Assembly: GCA_016721505.1 (NCBI GenBank)
Contig: JADKHX010000021.1
Coordinates: forward strand, 1 to 64,000
Direction of reading: 5' to 3'
DNA length: 64,000 nucleotides
Source: Rhodocyclaceae bacterium
Lineage (GTDB): Bacteria > Pseudomonadota > Gammaproteobacteria > Burkholderiales > Rhodocyclaceae
The notes below the pieces were generated by a model. The model was given only the letters and a program-made list of their open reading frames with translations. It searched no databases and had not been told where the DNA came from. A program made the translations under genes and the position numbers. Below are positions 8,983 through 17,804 of this stretch, in pieces (within the stretch, counting starts at the first letter, position 1; every line of letters begins with the position of its first letter).

Positions 8983-9360
8983 TCAAGCGGCTGGGGCAGC
9001 GGCGACCTCCGTGCGGTTTTCGGCGTTCAGCGAACGGGCTTTATCTTCCTTCATCATGACTGACGGCGTATTCACGCCCTTCTTCATTTTGATGGTCAGA
9101 TGACGCAATACAGCGTCGTTGAACTTGAATGCGTTTTCAAGTTCGGCCAAGGTCTCGCCGTCGCACTCAATGTTCATCAACACGTAATGCGCTTTGTGAA
9201 CTTTCTGAATTGGGTAAGCCATCTGACGACGACCCCAATCTTCAAGGCGATGGATCGCGCCGCTCTTGGCAGTGACCAGCGTTTTGTAACGCTCGATCAT
9301 CGCCGGAACTTGCTCGGACTGATCCGGGTGGACGATAAAAACTATTTCATAATGTCGCAT
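8983..9360 (-). CDS. rpsF: 30S ribosomal protein S6
   Basis: A 125-residue small-subunit protein, first gene of the operon. It starts MRHYEIVFIVHPDQSEQVP and contains the conserved GAIHRLEDWGRRQMAYPIQK. Beyond the folded domain there is an Ala-rich C-terminal tail of about 25 residues. AAGGAG precedes the ATG. The promoter and a palindromic leader lie upstream. Confidence 0.98.
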   Translation of the reverse strand: MRHYEIVFIVHPDQSEQVPAMIERYKTLVTAKSGAIHRLEDWGRRQMAYPIQKVHKAHYVLMNIECDGETLAELENAFKFNDAVLRHLTIKMKKGVNTPSVMMKEDKARSLNAENRTEVAAAPAA

Positions 9361-9385
9361 GCATTCTCCTTATGGGTAGAAGCCC

Positions 9386-9399
9386 CCTCGCATGCGAGG
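9386..9399 (-). promoter_or_regulatory. Palindromic leader hairpin upstream of rpsF (candidate S6:S18 regulatory site)
   Basis: CCTCGCATGCGAGG is a perfect 14-base inverted repeat in the 5' untranslated region of rpsF, about 25 bases before the start codon. S6 or S6:S18 is known to bind its own mRNA leader in several bacteria. Whether this hairpin carries the recognised bulge and loop was not established. Confidence 0.5.
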
Positions 9400-9426
9400 C
9401 GAGTGGAGCAAGGTGGAAAGACCGCC

Positions 9427-9455
9427 ATTATAGCCGCCCGACGGCGCTTGAGCAA
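9427..9455 (-). promoter_or_regulatory. Sigma-70 promoter of the rpsF operon
   Basis: Reading the minus strand: TTGCTC (-35), 17-base spacer, TATAAT (-10, perfect). Transcription would start near 9420 and give a leader of about 60 bases before rpsF. Confidence 0.75.
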
Positions 9456-9481
9456 GGTGAATCCGGCTCGTAAATCGAAAG

Positions 9482-10243
9482 CTAAAACCGCTCGCCGGGC
9501 CGCAAAAATCGCCATTCACCTAGCGGCAATTCCCCCAGCCGAATCCGCCCGATGCGCACGCGCTTGAGCGCAGTGACGCGCAATCCAACCAGTTCACACA
9601 TACGCCGGATCTGCCGTTTGCGACCTTCGTTCAACACGAAGCGCAGTTGATCGTCGTTGGCCCAGCCGACCTTGGCTGGCTTGAGTTGTTTGTCGTCGAG
9701 CGTCAATCCATGATTGAGCAAGGCCAAGCCGCGCTCGTCAAGATTGCCCTCGACGCGCACCAGATATTCCTTGTCGACTGTCGAGTTTTCACCAATCAAC
9801 TGCCGCGCCACACGGCCATCCTGGGTCAGCACCAGCAAGCCCGTCGAATCAATATCCAGCCGCCCGGCGGGCGCCATGCCTTTCAAATGCAGCGAACGAA
9901 ATCGCGGTCTATCCTCGGGTATTTGCGTGCGCGGCTCGATCAACACCAAGGCCGGTTGATGGCCGTCTTCAGCTTGCCCCGACACATAACCAATCGGCTT
10001 ATGCAAAATCACCGTCATCTGCTGATTTTGATTAGCTTGCGCCTCAGGTGCCAGGGTAATCACCGCATTAGGCGAAGTGCGCGTACCCAGTTCGCTCAAG
10101 CGCGTGCCATCGACAAATACTAAACCGCGCTCGATATAACTATCCGCCTCGCGCCGCGAACACAGACCGCGCTCGGCCATCAGTTTGGAGACGCGAATTC
10201 CCGCCGGGTCGCGTTTTGTGTCGTCGGGATGCGTATCATTCAT
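9482..10243 (-). CDS. rluF: 23S rRNA pseudouridine synthase, RluF-like
   Basis: A 253-residue enzyme that isomerises uridine to pseudouridine in rRNA. An S4 RNA-binding domain is at about 17-65 (GIRVSKLMAERGLCSRREAD), followed by the RsuA-family catalytic domain with GRLDIDSTGLLVLT (catalytic Asp near 130). Late motifs NEGRKRQIRRMCE and LGEWR are those of RluF, which modifies U2604. RluB/RluE paralogy cannot be fully excluded. The ATG at 10243 opens the conserved part; the frame is open further upstream but there runs into rlmJ on the other strand. Divergent from rlmJ. Confidence 0.85.
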   Translation of the reverse strand: MNDTHPDDTKRDPAGIRVSKLMAERGLCSRREADSYIERGLVFVDGTRLSELGTRTSPNAVITLAPEAQANQNQQMTVILHKPIGYVSGQAEDGHQPALVLIEPRTQIPEDRPRFRSLHLKGMAPAGRLDIDSTGLLVLTQDGRVARQLIGENSTVDKEYLVRVEGNLDERGLALLNHGLTLDDKQLKPAKVGWANDDQLRFVLNEGRKRQIRRMCELVGLRVTALKRVRIGRIRLGELPLGEWRFLRPGERF

Positions 10244-10276
10244 AGTCGTCAATTCTATCGCTGCGTGCCCCGGAAT

Positions 10277-11140
10277 ATGCTCAGTTATCGCCACTCGTAT
10301 CACGCCGGCAATCATGCCGATGTGCTTAAGCACACCGTTTTGATCCATTGTCTGGACTACCTGAACAGCAAAGACAAACCTTACGCGGTGGTCGACACCC
10401 ATGCCGGCGCAGGGATTTATTCACTTGAAGCCGAACATGCCGAACGCACCGGTGAGTACAAAAACGGCGTTGGCCGATTGTGGAATCGTAAGGACATTCC
10501 AGCAGCGCTAGAGCCCTACCTCGCCGCCATTCGCGTACTAAATCTCGGCGAAAAACTCCGTCGCTATCCCGGCTCACCGTGGTTGATTTCACATCTCGCG
10601 CGCGACCATGATCGTTTACGATTTTGCGAAATGCATTCGACCGATGCCGCACTATTGCGCCGCGAATTCAAAGGCAAAGCACCCCGTGTATTAGTGGAGC
10701 AACACGACGGTTTCGAGACACTCAAAGCCGCGCTGCCGCCACTATCTCGACGCGGATTGGTGCTGATTGATCCATCCTATGAAATGCAAAACGACTACAC
10801 CCGCGTTGTCGCGGCAGTCAAGGATGCACTCAAACGTTTCGCCACCGGCACGATTTTGATCTGGCACCCATGCATCGCCGCGCTCGATGCCACCACCTTA
10901 CCCGAGCGACTAAAAAAGGCTGGCGCAACAAGCTGGCTACACGCCCAACTCAAAGTCGCCGCGCCAGCACCACAAGGCCGCGGCATGCACGGCAGTGGCA
11001 TGTTCATCATCAATCCGCCGTGGACTCTGGAAGCAAAATTGCGAGAAGTGCTACCGTATCTGGCAGAGATTCTGGCAATGGATGAGCGCGCGGCGTGGAC
11101 CTTGGATAAGTTTGAACAAGGTGTGGCAGAAAATCCGTAA
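10277..11140 (+). CDS. rlmJ: 23S rRNA (adenine(2030)-N6)-methyltransferase RlmJ
   Basis: A 287-residue SAM-dependent methyltransferase. It opens MLSYRHSYHAGNHADVLKH, the hallmark N-terminus of RlmJ. VVDTHAGAGIYSL is the SAM-binding motif, and LIDPSYE stands where E. coli has the DPPY-type catalytic motif. The start at 10277 is set by the conserved N-terminus; the frame is open a little further upstream. Its divergent neighbour is another 23S rRNA modification gene. Confidence 0.93.
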   Translation: MLSYRHSYHAGNHADVLKHTVLIHCLDYLNSKDKPYAVVDTHAGAGIYSLEAEHAERTGEYKNGVGRLWNRKDIPAALEPYLAAIRVLNLGEKLRRYPGSPWLISHLARDHDRLRFCEMHSTDAALLRREFKGKAPRVLVEQHDGFETLKAALPPLSRRGLVLIDPSYEMQNDYTRVVAAVKDALKRFATGTILIWHPCIAALDATTLPERLKKAGATSWLHAQLKVAAPAPQGRGMHGSGMFIINPPWTLEAKLREVLPYLAEILAMDERAAWTLDKFEQGVAENP

Positions 11141-11143
11141 ACG

Positions 11144-11192
11144 ACGGCGTGTGGCCGGTGAACGGGCCATGCCATCACCAGCACCAACTGGC
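11144..11192 (-). repeat. Dispersed repeat, medium form (copy 3)
   Basis: The ends match the short form (ACGGCGTG ... CACCAGCACCAACTGGC), but the middle holds TGGCCGGTGAACGGGCCA, which folds as a TGGCC/GGCCA hairpin. It lies between the convergent genes rlmJ and scoB, four bases after the rlmJ stop. Confidence 0.8.
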
Positions 11193-11197
11193 AAAAC

Positions 11198-11836
11198 TCA
11201 GCGCAAGTGCGCCCCAGTCTTCGACTGCAAGTAGTCCAGGGTTACGCCTGGCGCCAGTTCCACCACCCGCAGGCCATCTTCCTCAACATCCATCACTGCC
11301 AAGTCGGTGATGATGCGATCAACCACGCCCTTTCCGGTCAGCGGTAGCGTGCAGTTCGGCAAAATTTTGAAATCTTCGGTGCCATTTTTTAGTTTGGCGA
11401 CATGCTCCATTAGCACCACCACGCGCCGCACACCGGCGACCAGGTCCATCGAGCCGCCCATTCCCTTAATCATCTTGCCGGGAATCATCCAGTTGGCCAA
11501 ATCGCCCTTCTCGCTCACCTGCATTGCGCCGAGGATGCTCAAGTTAATTTTCCCACCACGGATCATGGCGAAGCTGTCGTGACTACCGAAGATCGATGAA
11601 CCGGGGATGGTAGTCACCGTCTGCTTGCCGGCATTGATCAGGTCAGCGTCAACTTCGTCATCAAACGGAAACGGCCCGATGCCGAGCATGCCGTTTTCGC
11701 TTTGCAGCCAGACTTCAATATCCGCCGGCACATGATTGGCAACCAAGGTCGGAATACCGATGCCTAGATTGACATAGTAACCATCGCAAAACTCTTTGGC
11801 CGCTCTTGCTGCCATTTCATCGTGATTCCAGGCCAT
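11198..11836 (-). CDS. scoB: 3-oxoacid CoA-transferase subunit B
   Basis: A 212-residue beta subunit of succinyl-CoA:3-ketoacid (or acetoacetate) CoA-transferase. YYVNLGIGIPTLVANHVP opens the fold, and the catalytic Glu lies in LQSENGMLG (about Glu47). GSSIFGSHDSFAMIRGGKI and WMIPGKMIKGMGGSMDLV are typical. It moves CoA between acyl donors and beta-ketoacids, feeding ketone bodies into central metabolism. It follows scoA after two bases, so the subunits are translationally coupled. Confidence 0.93.
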   Translation of the reverse strand: MAWNHDEMAARAAKEFCDGYYVNLGIGIPTLVANHVPADIEVWLQSENGMLGIGPFPFDDEVDADLINAGKQTVTTIPGSSIFGSHDSFAMIRGGKINLSILGAMQVSEKGDLANWMIPGKMIKGMGGSMDLVAGVRRVVVLMEHVAKLKNGTEDFKILPNCTLPLTGKGVVDRIITDLAVMDVEEDGLRVVELAPGVTLDYLQSKTGAHLR

Positions 11837-11838
11837 GA

Positions 11839-12546
11839 TTAGTCCTCAACTCGTTCGCTAATGGTGCGTCGTTCTATGCGTTTTTCGGGATGCGGGTTAT
11901 GCACGATGCGATGCACATAAATCCCCGGCAAATGAATTTGGTCTGGGTCGAGTTCGCCGGTTTCAACGATGTGCTCGACTTCGACGATGCAGACTCGCCC
12001 CGCCATTGCCGCAGCCGGATTGAAGTTGCGCGCGGTCAAGCGAAATTGCAAGTTGCCGGATTTGTCGGCGATATGCGCCTTGACCAAGGCCACATCGGGC
12101 AAAAAGCTACGTTCCATGACATAGGTCTCACCATCAAACTCGCGTAACTCCTTGCCCTCGGCAACCACCGTGCCGACGCCGGTTCGGGTGTAGAAAGCTG
12201 GAATCCCTGCCCCGCCAGCACGCAGTTTTTCGGCCAGCGTGCCTTGTGGAGTAAATTCAAGCTCCAATTCGCCGGTCAAATATTGCCGCTCGAATTCCTT
12301 GTTTTCGCCGACGTAGCTGGAAATCATCTTTTTGATTTGCCGTGTCTCCAACAGCTTGCCAAGGCCAAATCCATCGACACCAGCATTGTTGGAAATCACC
12401 GTCAGATTCTGCACGCCGCTGTCGCGCAATGCGTCAATCAGCGCCTCGGGTATCCCGCACAAACCAAAGCCACCAACTGCCAGTAGCTGGTTGTCCTCGA
12501 CAACGCCCTCAAGTGCCTCGGCGGCATTCGCAAAAATTTTATTCAC
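11839..12546 (-). CDS. scoA: 3-oxoacid CoA-transferase subunit A
   Basis: A 235-residue alpha subunit. GGFGLCGIPEALIDAL and ISNNAGVDGFGLGKLL form the CoA-binding part, and FTPQGTLAEKLRAGGAGIPAFYT is a family signature. The GTG at 12546 (VNKIFANAAEALEG) is chosen over earlier codons because GAGG lies eight bases before it and the length then matches the family. Divergent from the ETF-QO gene, with about 130 bases between them. Confidence 0.92.
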   Translation of the reverse strand: MNKIFANAAEALEGVVEDNQLLAVGGFGLCGIPEALIDALRDSGVQNLTVISNNAGVDGFGLGKLLETRQIKKMISSYVGENKEFERQYLTGELELEFTPQGTLAEKLRAGGAGIPAFYTRTGVGTVVAEGKELREFDGETYVMERSFLPDVALVKAHIADKSGNLQFRLTARNFNPAAAMAGRVCIVEVEHIVETGELDPDQIHLPGIYVHRIVHNPHPEKRIERRTISERVED

Positions 12547-12638
12547 AGCGCAACCCTCGTCATTGCAATCCGACGATGGTAGCAGATGGGATGCGGTGGA
12601 CGTTGAATCTTGGTGTCCATTTTGAATTTCATGCGACT

Positions 12639-12644
12639 TATAAT
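12639..12644 (+). promoter_or_regulatory. Possible -10 element upstream of the ETF-QO gene
   Basis: A perfect TATAAT lies 31 bases before the ETF-QO start codon. I found no good -35 hexamer at the usual distance, so this is a weak call. Confidence 0.3.
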
Positions 12645-12675
12645 TCTGCGTCACTTCACGGCGGACGAAAATACT

Positions 12676-14307
12676 ATGGAACGCGAAGCAATGGAATTTG
12701 ATGTCGTCATTGTCGGTGGCGGCCCGGCCGGACTTTCGGCAGCGATACGACTCAAGCAAATCAACCCCGATATCAATGTCTGCCTTATTGAAAAAGGCAG
12801 TGAAATTGGCGCCCACATTTTGTCCGGCGCGGTGATGGACCCGCGTGCGCTCAACGAGCTTTACCCAAACTGGAAGGAACTCGGCGCGCCGCTGGAGACC
12901 GCGGTGACACGCGACCGCGTGACTTTTCTAACGCAATACGGATTCGTCGATATTCCTAATCTGGCTGTGCCGGGCTGCATGCTTAATAAGGGTAACTACA
13001 TCCTCAGCCTGGGTATGCTTTGCCGCTGGCTCGCTACGCAAGCCGAAGCGCTAGGCGTGGAAATTTATCCGGGATTCGCTGGCGCGGAAATCCTCTACGA
13101 CGACAAAGGTGCGGTGCGCGGGGTTGCCACCGGCGATATGGGCGTTGGGCGGGATGGACAACCGACCGATGCCTTCGCTCCCGGAATGGAACTCGTCGCC
13201 AAATACACCTTGTTTGCGGAAGGTTGTCGCGGGCATTTGGGCAAACAGCTCGAAGCCAAGTTTGCCTTGCGCGCCGAATCGGATCCACAAACGTACGGTC
13301 TTGGCGTCAAAGAATTATGGGAAGTTCAGCCCGAGCAATTTGAAAAAGGTCTTGTCGTTCATAGTGCTGGTTGGCCAATTAAATCAGATACCTATGGCGG
13401 TGCTTTCATGTATCACTTTAATAATAATTTGGTCTCGATTGGGTTGGTCGTTGGTTTGGGTTACAAGAATCCCTACCTGTCACCGTTTGAGGAAATGCAG
13501 CGCTACAAGACGCACCCGCAGATAGCGCCGATCTTCAAAGGCGCAAAACGTTTGGCCTATGGCGCTCGTGCGCTGACCGCTGGAGGCTTGCAGTCCTTGC
13601 CGAAACTCACCTTCCCCGGTGGCGTGGTGATTGGCGACGATGCCGGGTTTTTGGTCGCGTCACGCATTAAAGGCAGCCATTCGGCGATCAAGAGCGGCAT
13701 GCTCGCCGCAGAGGCCGCCGCACTAGCCTTGAGTGAAGGACGCAGCGGCGACGAGCTTACGGCCTACCCAGAAGCTTTCAAGAATTCGTGGCTGTTCGAA
13801 GAACTGAACACCGCGCGCAACTTCAAACCCTGGATGGCCAAGGGTTTTTGGATCGGCTCATTGATGTTTGGCATCGACCAGATGATCCTTCGCGGCAAAG
13901 CGCCTTGGACGCTGGCGAACCACGCAGACCACACCAAGCTGCTTCCTGCTGCGCAATGCGAACCCATCGACTATCCGAAACCAGACGGTGTGCTAACTTT
14001 TGACCGCCTCAGTTCAGTATTTTTGTCCAATACCAATCATGAGGAAAATGAGCCCTGCCACCTTCAATTGCGTAATGCAGCTGTGGCGATCGAAACCAAT
14101 CTGGCGATTTACGACTCTCCGGAACAGCGTTATTGCCCGGCTGGCGTGTATGAAATCGTACGTGACGAGGCCGGACAAAATCCGCGCTTGCAAATCAACG
14201 CGCAAAACTGCGTGCATTGCAAAACCTGCGACATCAAAGACCCAACGCAAAATATCAACTGGGTGGTGCCACAAGGTGGCGAGGGACCGATTTATCAGCA
14301 GATGTAG
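12676..14307 (+). CDS. Electron transfer flavoprotein-ubiquinone oxidoreductase
   Basis: A 543-residue membrane-associated enzyme that oxidises reduced ETF and reduces ubiquinone. The FAD dinucleotide motif VIVGGGPAGLSAA is at residues 11-23. The C-terminal ferredoxin-like part has CVHCKTC (about 512-518) with an earlier Cys in RYCPAGVYE as ligands for one [4Fe-4S] cluster. The ATG at 12676 is chosen because MEFDVVIVGGG follows within six residues. It is the electron outlet for the acyl-CoA and glutaryl-CoA dehydrogenases in this window through EtfAB. Confidence 0.95.
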   Translation: MEREAMEFDVVIVGGGPAGLSAAIRLKQINPDINVCLIEKGSEIGAHILSGAVMDPRALNELYPNWKELGAPLETAVTRDRVTFLTQYGFVDIPNLAVPGCMLNKGNYILSLGMLCRWLATQAEALGVEIYPGFAGAEILYDDKGAVRGVATGDMGVGRDGQPTDAFAPGMELVAKYTLFAEGCRGHLGKQLEAKFALRAESDPQTYGLGVKELWEVQPEQFEKGLVVHSAGWPIKSDTYGGAFMYHFNNNLVSIGLVVGLGYKNPYLSPFEEMQRYKTHPQIAPIFKGAKRLAYGARALTAGGLQSLPKLTFPGGVVIGDDAGFLVASRIKGSHSAIKSGMLAAEAAALALSEGRSGDELTAYPEAFKNSWLFEELNTARNFKPWMAKGFWIGSLMFGIDQMILRGKAPWTLANHADHTKLLPAAQCEPIDYPKPDGVLTFDRLSSVFLSNTNHEENEPCHLQLRNAAVAIETNLAIYDSPEQRYCPAGVYEIVRDEAGQNPRLQINAQNCVHCKTCDIKDPTQNINWVVPQGGEGPIYQQM

Positions 14308-14354
14308 ACAACCGGTCGCTCCTAACAGCGGCCAAGAAGCACTGCTTCGAGCCT

Positions 14355-14390
14355 GCGCAGCGGGTCGGCTGTACTAAGCCGACACTGCGC
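14355..14390. other. Strong two-part hairpin between the ETF-QO gene and the epimerase gene
   Basis: The outer stem GCGCAG/CTGCGC encloses the inner stem GTCGGCT/AGCCGAC with a six-base loop. There is no T-tract, so it is either a transcript-stabilising or attenuating structure or a degenerate palindromic element. It lies 47 bases after the ETF-QO stop. Confidence 0.6.
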
Positions 14391-14420
14391 ACCAATCCAA
14401 CTGGCGGAAAACGAATACTC

Positions 14421-15386
14421 ATGAAGATTTTCATCACTGGCGCATCAGGCTTTGTTGGTGGTGCAGCAAGCCGACGATTGATTGCCGAGGGTTGTGAAGT
14501 CGTCGCGATGTCGCGCTCAGAAAGCAGCGATAAGAAAATCAGCGCACTGGGTGCGACGCCATCACGCTGCGATTTAGACAGCATTTCGCCGGCGAACATT
14601 GCAGGCTGCGACATCGTCATTCACGCTGCTGCACATGTCGAAGCGTGGGGAGACGTTGATGCGTGGGACAAAGCCAATGTGCAAGGCACCAAAAATGTTT
14701 TAACCGCCGCACGTGCTGCGGGGGCAAGCCGCTTCATTCATATAGGTACCGAGGCAGCGTTGGTTCGCGGACAAGACTTGATCGATGTGGATGAAACCTA
14801 TCCGCTCGCTTTTGATAGTCCGTTTCCCTATTGCCGAACCAAAGCGTTGGCCGAACAAGCGGTGTTGGCGGCGAATACTCCCCAGGGAAACTTCACCACA
14901 ATCGTCCTGCGCCCACGCTTCATTTGGGGGCCGGGCGACACTACGATTTTGCCCAGCATTCTAGAAATGGCTGCCGCAGGAAAATGGACTTGGATTGATG
15001 GTGGTGCAGCGATGACATCGACGACTTACATTGAAAATCTCGTCGATGCAATTTTGCTGGCGCGCGAAGGCGGCAAGTCTGGTGAAGCCTATTTCATTCT
15101 TGATGAAGGCACGCGTACGATGCGAGAAATCGTCAGTGGCATGGCGCTGGCGCACGGTGTAGTACTGCCAGATCGATCCATGCCAGGCTGGCTGGCACGC
15201 GGAATCGGTTCCACTCTGGAATTCAGCTGGCGGATTTGCGGCATCAAATCCAAGCCCGTGCTCACCGCCCATGAAGCGATGGTGATGTCACGCCATTGCA
15301 CATTAAATGGGGCAAAAGCAACCTGTGACTTAGCTTACCGTCCATCGGTCAGTGTTGCTGCCGGGCTTGCGGCGATGAAGCCGTAG
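14421..15386 (+). CDS. NAD-dependent epimerase/dehydratase (extended SDR, 3-beta-HSD-like)
   Basis: A 321-residue Rossmann-fold enzyme. GASGFVG at residues 7-13 binds NAD(P), and YCRTK gives the YxxxK catalytic pair. RPRFIWGPGD and the later lack of sugar-nucleotide motifs resemble the 3-beta-hydroxysteroid dehydrogenase/dihydroflavonol reductase branch. The substrate is unknown. The ATG at 14421 sits directly before the dinucleotide motif. Convergent with the cupredoxin gene, six bases apart. Confidence 0.85.
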   Translation: MKIFITGASGFVGGAASRRLIAEGCEVVAMSRSESSDKKISALGATPSRCDLDSISPANIAGCDIVIHAAAHVEAWGDVDAWDKANVQGTKNVLTAARAAGASRFIHIGTEAALVRGQDLIDVDETYPLAFDSPFPYCRTKALAEQAVLAANTPQGNFTTIVLRPRFIWGPGDTTILPSILEMAAAGKWTWIDGGAAMTSTTYIENLVDAILLAREGGKSGEAYFILDEGTRTMREIVSGMALAHGVVLPDRSMPGWLARGIGSTLEFSWRICGIKSKPVLTAHEAMVMSRHCTLNGAKATCDLAYRPSVSVAAGLAAMKP

Positions 15387-15392
15387 TCGCTT

Positions 15393-15893
15393 TTACTTGT
15401 GCCCGGGTGCATTGCCAACCTCAATTTTTCCCTTCATTCCTGCATCAAAATGCCCCGGTTGCAAACAGCCGAAATTAACTTTACCGGCTTTTGAAAACTG
15501 CCAAATAATTTCCCCTGTACTGCCAGATTGCACCGTGACCATATTCGCCTCCGCGTGCTCCATCTCCGGAAATTTTTGCATTAACGCTGCATGTGCTTTC
15601 AAATCTTTGCTCGTTCCCAAGACCATTTCGTGCTTAAGCTTGCCGTCATTTTTGACCACGAATTTGATGGTTTCTCCGACCTGAACGCTGACACTGTCTG
15701 GCACAAATCGCATGGTGTCATTCATGGTGATCGTCACAGTGCGAGTGACTTTGGCGGCGACACCCGCTTGGCCGATAGCGCCAGCGTGCGCATGATGGCC
15801 ACCGGCATGATTGCCGCTGGCGAGCACAGTTGAAGCGAAGAAAAATATTGAGAGCGTAATTGCACTCGAGGTAATTTTCACAAGCGGGGTCAC
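15393..15893 (-). CDS. Cupredoxin-domain protein, exported
   Basis: About 166 residues with a hydrophobic signal segment (ITLSIFFFASTVLA), a His-rich linker (GNHAGGHHAHAG) and a cupredoxin domain. The type-1 copper ligands are visible: His in KHEMVLG, and Cys, His and Met in CLQPGHFDAGM. It is likely a periplasmic copper-binding electron carrier or copper-handling protein. The start is uncertain: the GTG at 15893 follows GGAG by 12 bases, and a TTG and a second GTG are nearby. It lies 28 bases after the acyl-CoA dehydrogenase stop on the same strand. Confidence 0.82.
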   Translation of the reverse strand: MTPLVKITSSAITLSIFFFASTVLASGNHAGGHHAHAGAIGQAGVAAKVTRTVTITMNDTMRFVPDSVSVQVGETIKFVVKNDGKLKHEMVLGTSKDLKAHAALMQKFPEMEHAEANMVTVQSGSTGEIIWQFSKAGKVNFGCLQPGHFDAGMKGKIEVGNAPGHK

Positions 15894-15921
15894 GGTTTGC
15901 AAATTCTCCGTTCCGCGCCCG

Positions 15922-17712
15922 TTAAAACAGGTCTTCGGCCAGCGCCAATCCACTCGCGCCACCCGCAACAATTTCCTGCGCCAAACCCGGTGCGGCGACC
16001 ATCGAATGCTCGGCAAAATAGCGTGCGGTGATTATTTTTGCAGCAAAAAATGGATCCGTTTCGCCCGCTGTAATTTTCGCTGCCGCAACCAATGCCGAAC
16101 GCGCCAATACCCAACCGCCAGCGACCGTGCCAAGCAAATGCAAGAACGGCACTGCACCTAGCGCGACGGTGCGCACATCTTTGCCGTAGTTCGCGACGAT
16201 GTAATTCACTGCAGCTTGCAATGCCTCGATGCCGCCTGCCAGCGCGTTGCCAATCACGCGCAAATCGGCGTTGCTTTGTGATTTCAGTTCGTCGTTGGTT
16301 ACCGACATCGCCGCCAACAAAACCGCTATCGTCGCGCCGCCATCGCGGGCGATTTTCCTTCCGATTAAATCGTTGGCTTGAATGCCCGTGGTACCTTCAT
16401 AAATCGTGGTGATGCGGGCATCGCGCATGAATTGCGCCGCGCCGGTTTCTTCGATGAAACCCATACCGCCATGCACTTGCACGCCGGTGTAAGTCAACGC
16501 GTTGCCCGTCTCGGTGCTCCAACCTTTGACAATCGGAATCAACAAATCGACCAAGGCTTGATTACTTTGGCGTGTGGCGGCATCGGCGTGACGCGCGGCG
16601 ATATCGTTCACACCGGCAACCCAATAAGCCAATGCGCGCATGGCTTCGGTGCGCGAGCGCATGTCCATCAGCATGCGACGAACATCAGGGTGTTGAATAA
16701 TCGCCACAGATGCGGCAGAACCTTCGATCGCGCGGCCCTGAATGCGCTCACGGGCAAAGGTGGCGGCCTTTTGATAGGCCGCTTCGCCTAAAGAAAGCCC
16801 TTCCAAACCTACCCCAAAACGCGCGGCGTTCATCATGATGAACATGTATTTGAGGCCTTCGTTTTCTTTGCCAACCAAGGTACCGATAGCCCCTTCACCA
16901 TCGCCGAAAGCCATCACACAAGTCGGACTGGCGTGGATGCCAAGCTTGTGTTCGATAGACACGCAGTACGCATCGTTGCGCGCACCGAGCGAGCCATCAT
17001 CATTAACCAAAAACTTCGGTACCACAAATAGCGATATTCCCTTCACGCCTTCCGGAGCATCAGGCGTACGTGCGAGCACCAGATGTATGGTGTTTTCGGT
17101 GAAATCATGATCGCCGTAGGTGATGAAAATTTTCTGCCCGAAAACTTTGTAAGTGCCATCACCTTGCGGCACCGCACGCGTACGTATCGCCGCCAAATCA
17201 GAGCCAGCCTGTGGCTCGGTCAAGTTCATGGTGCCAGTCCATTTACCTGCAATCATGTTGGGCAAATACTGTGATTTTTGCTCTGGCGAGCCGCACAACT
17301 CCAGCGCTTCAATCGCGCCATTGGTCAGCATCGGGCACAGCGCAAAAGCGATATTGGCCGAACGCCACATTTCGTTAACTGCTGCCGCCAAAACCTTGGG
17401 CATGCCCTGTCCGCCGTGTTCGGGATCGCACGACAAACCGTTCCAACCGCCGTCCACAAATTGCTGATACGCCGCTGCAAATCCGGCTGGTGTGGTTACA
17501 GCTTTGTCCTTCCATTTCGCGCCTTCGCGATCTCCTGACCAGTTGATGGGTGCAAGCACGCCGCTGGCGAATTTGTTGGCCTCTTCCAGCACTGCTTCGA
17601 CCAAATCTGGCGTTGCTTCTTCGTAGCCTGGAAGTTTGGCGATCTCGGCAAGATCAGCTATCTCGTTCAACACAAACAGCATGTCTTTTAGTGGGGCGTT
17701 GTAGGTGCTCAT
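15922..17712 (-). CDS. Acyl-CoA dehydrogenase, large (about 600-residue) subfamily
   Basis: A 596-residue FAD enzyme that introduces a trans-2 double bond into an acyl-CoA and passes electrons to ETF. Middle-domain signatures MNLTEPQAGSDLAAIRT and KIFITYGDHD and the late YTGVQVHGGMGFIEE and TTIYEGTTGIQ are clear. The extra C-terminal segment of about 120 residues and the overall length place it with the DmdC/AcdA-like group, whose substrates vary, so the acyl chain length is not predictable. Encoded just downstream of etfA, separated from it by a terminator-like hairpin. Confidence 0.92.
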   Translation of the reverse strand: MSTYNAPLKDMLFVLNEIADLAEIAKLPGYEEATPDLVEAVLEEANKFASGVLAPINWSGDREGAKWKDKAVTTPAGFAAAYQQFVDGGWNGLSCDPEHGGQGMPKVLAAAVNEMWRSANIAFALCPMLTNGAIEALELCGSPEQKSQYLPNMIAGKWTGTMNLTEPQAGSDLAAIRTRAVPQGDGTYKVFGQKIFITYGDHDFTENTIHLVLARTPDAPEGVKGISLFVVPKFLVNDDGSLGARNDAYCVSIEHKLGIHASPTCVMAFGDGEGAIGTLVGKENEGLKYMFIMMNAARFGVGLEGLSLGEAAYQKAATFARERIQGRAIEGSAASVAIIQHPDVRRMLMDMRSRTEAMRALAYWVAGVNDIAARHADAATRQSNQALVDLLIPIVKGWSTETGNALTYTGVQVHGGMGFIEETGAAQFMRDARITTIYEGTTGIQANDLIGRKIARDGGATIAVLLAAMSVTNDELKSQSNADLRVIGNALAGGIEALQAAVNYIVANYGKDVRTVALGAVPFLHLLGTVAGGWVLARSALVAAAKITAGETDPFFAAKIITARYFAEHSMVAAPGLAQEIVAGGASGLALAEDLF

Positions 17713-17742
17713 GGGACTAACCTCGTTGAATCAAAAATTGAA

Positions 17743-17780
17743 ACAAAAGCGCCTCGGATGAAATGACCGAGGCGCAAAAG
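17743..17780 (-). terminator. Terminator-like hairpin after etfA
   Basis: On the minus strand, GCGCCTCGG and CCGAGGCGC form a nine-pair stem followed by TTTTG. It lies between the etfA stop and the acyl-CoA dehydrogenase start, so it may reduce read-through from etfBA into that gene. Confidence 0.75.
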
Positions 17781-17804
17781 TAATGCTAGGCAAAGCGGCC
17801 GAAA

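Noticed and set aside
14378..14406. Possible further repeat copy (GCACCAATCCAACTGGCGG)
   Set aside because: Only the left end matches, with a two-base insertion, and the right end (ACGCCG) is missing. It is better explained as part of the hairpin region.
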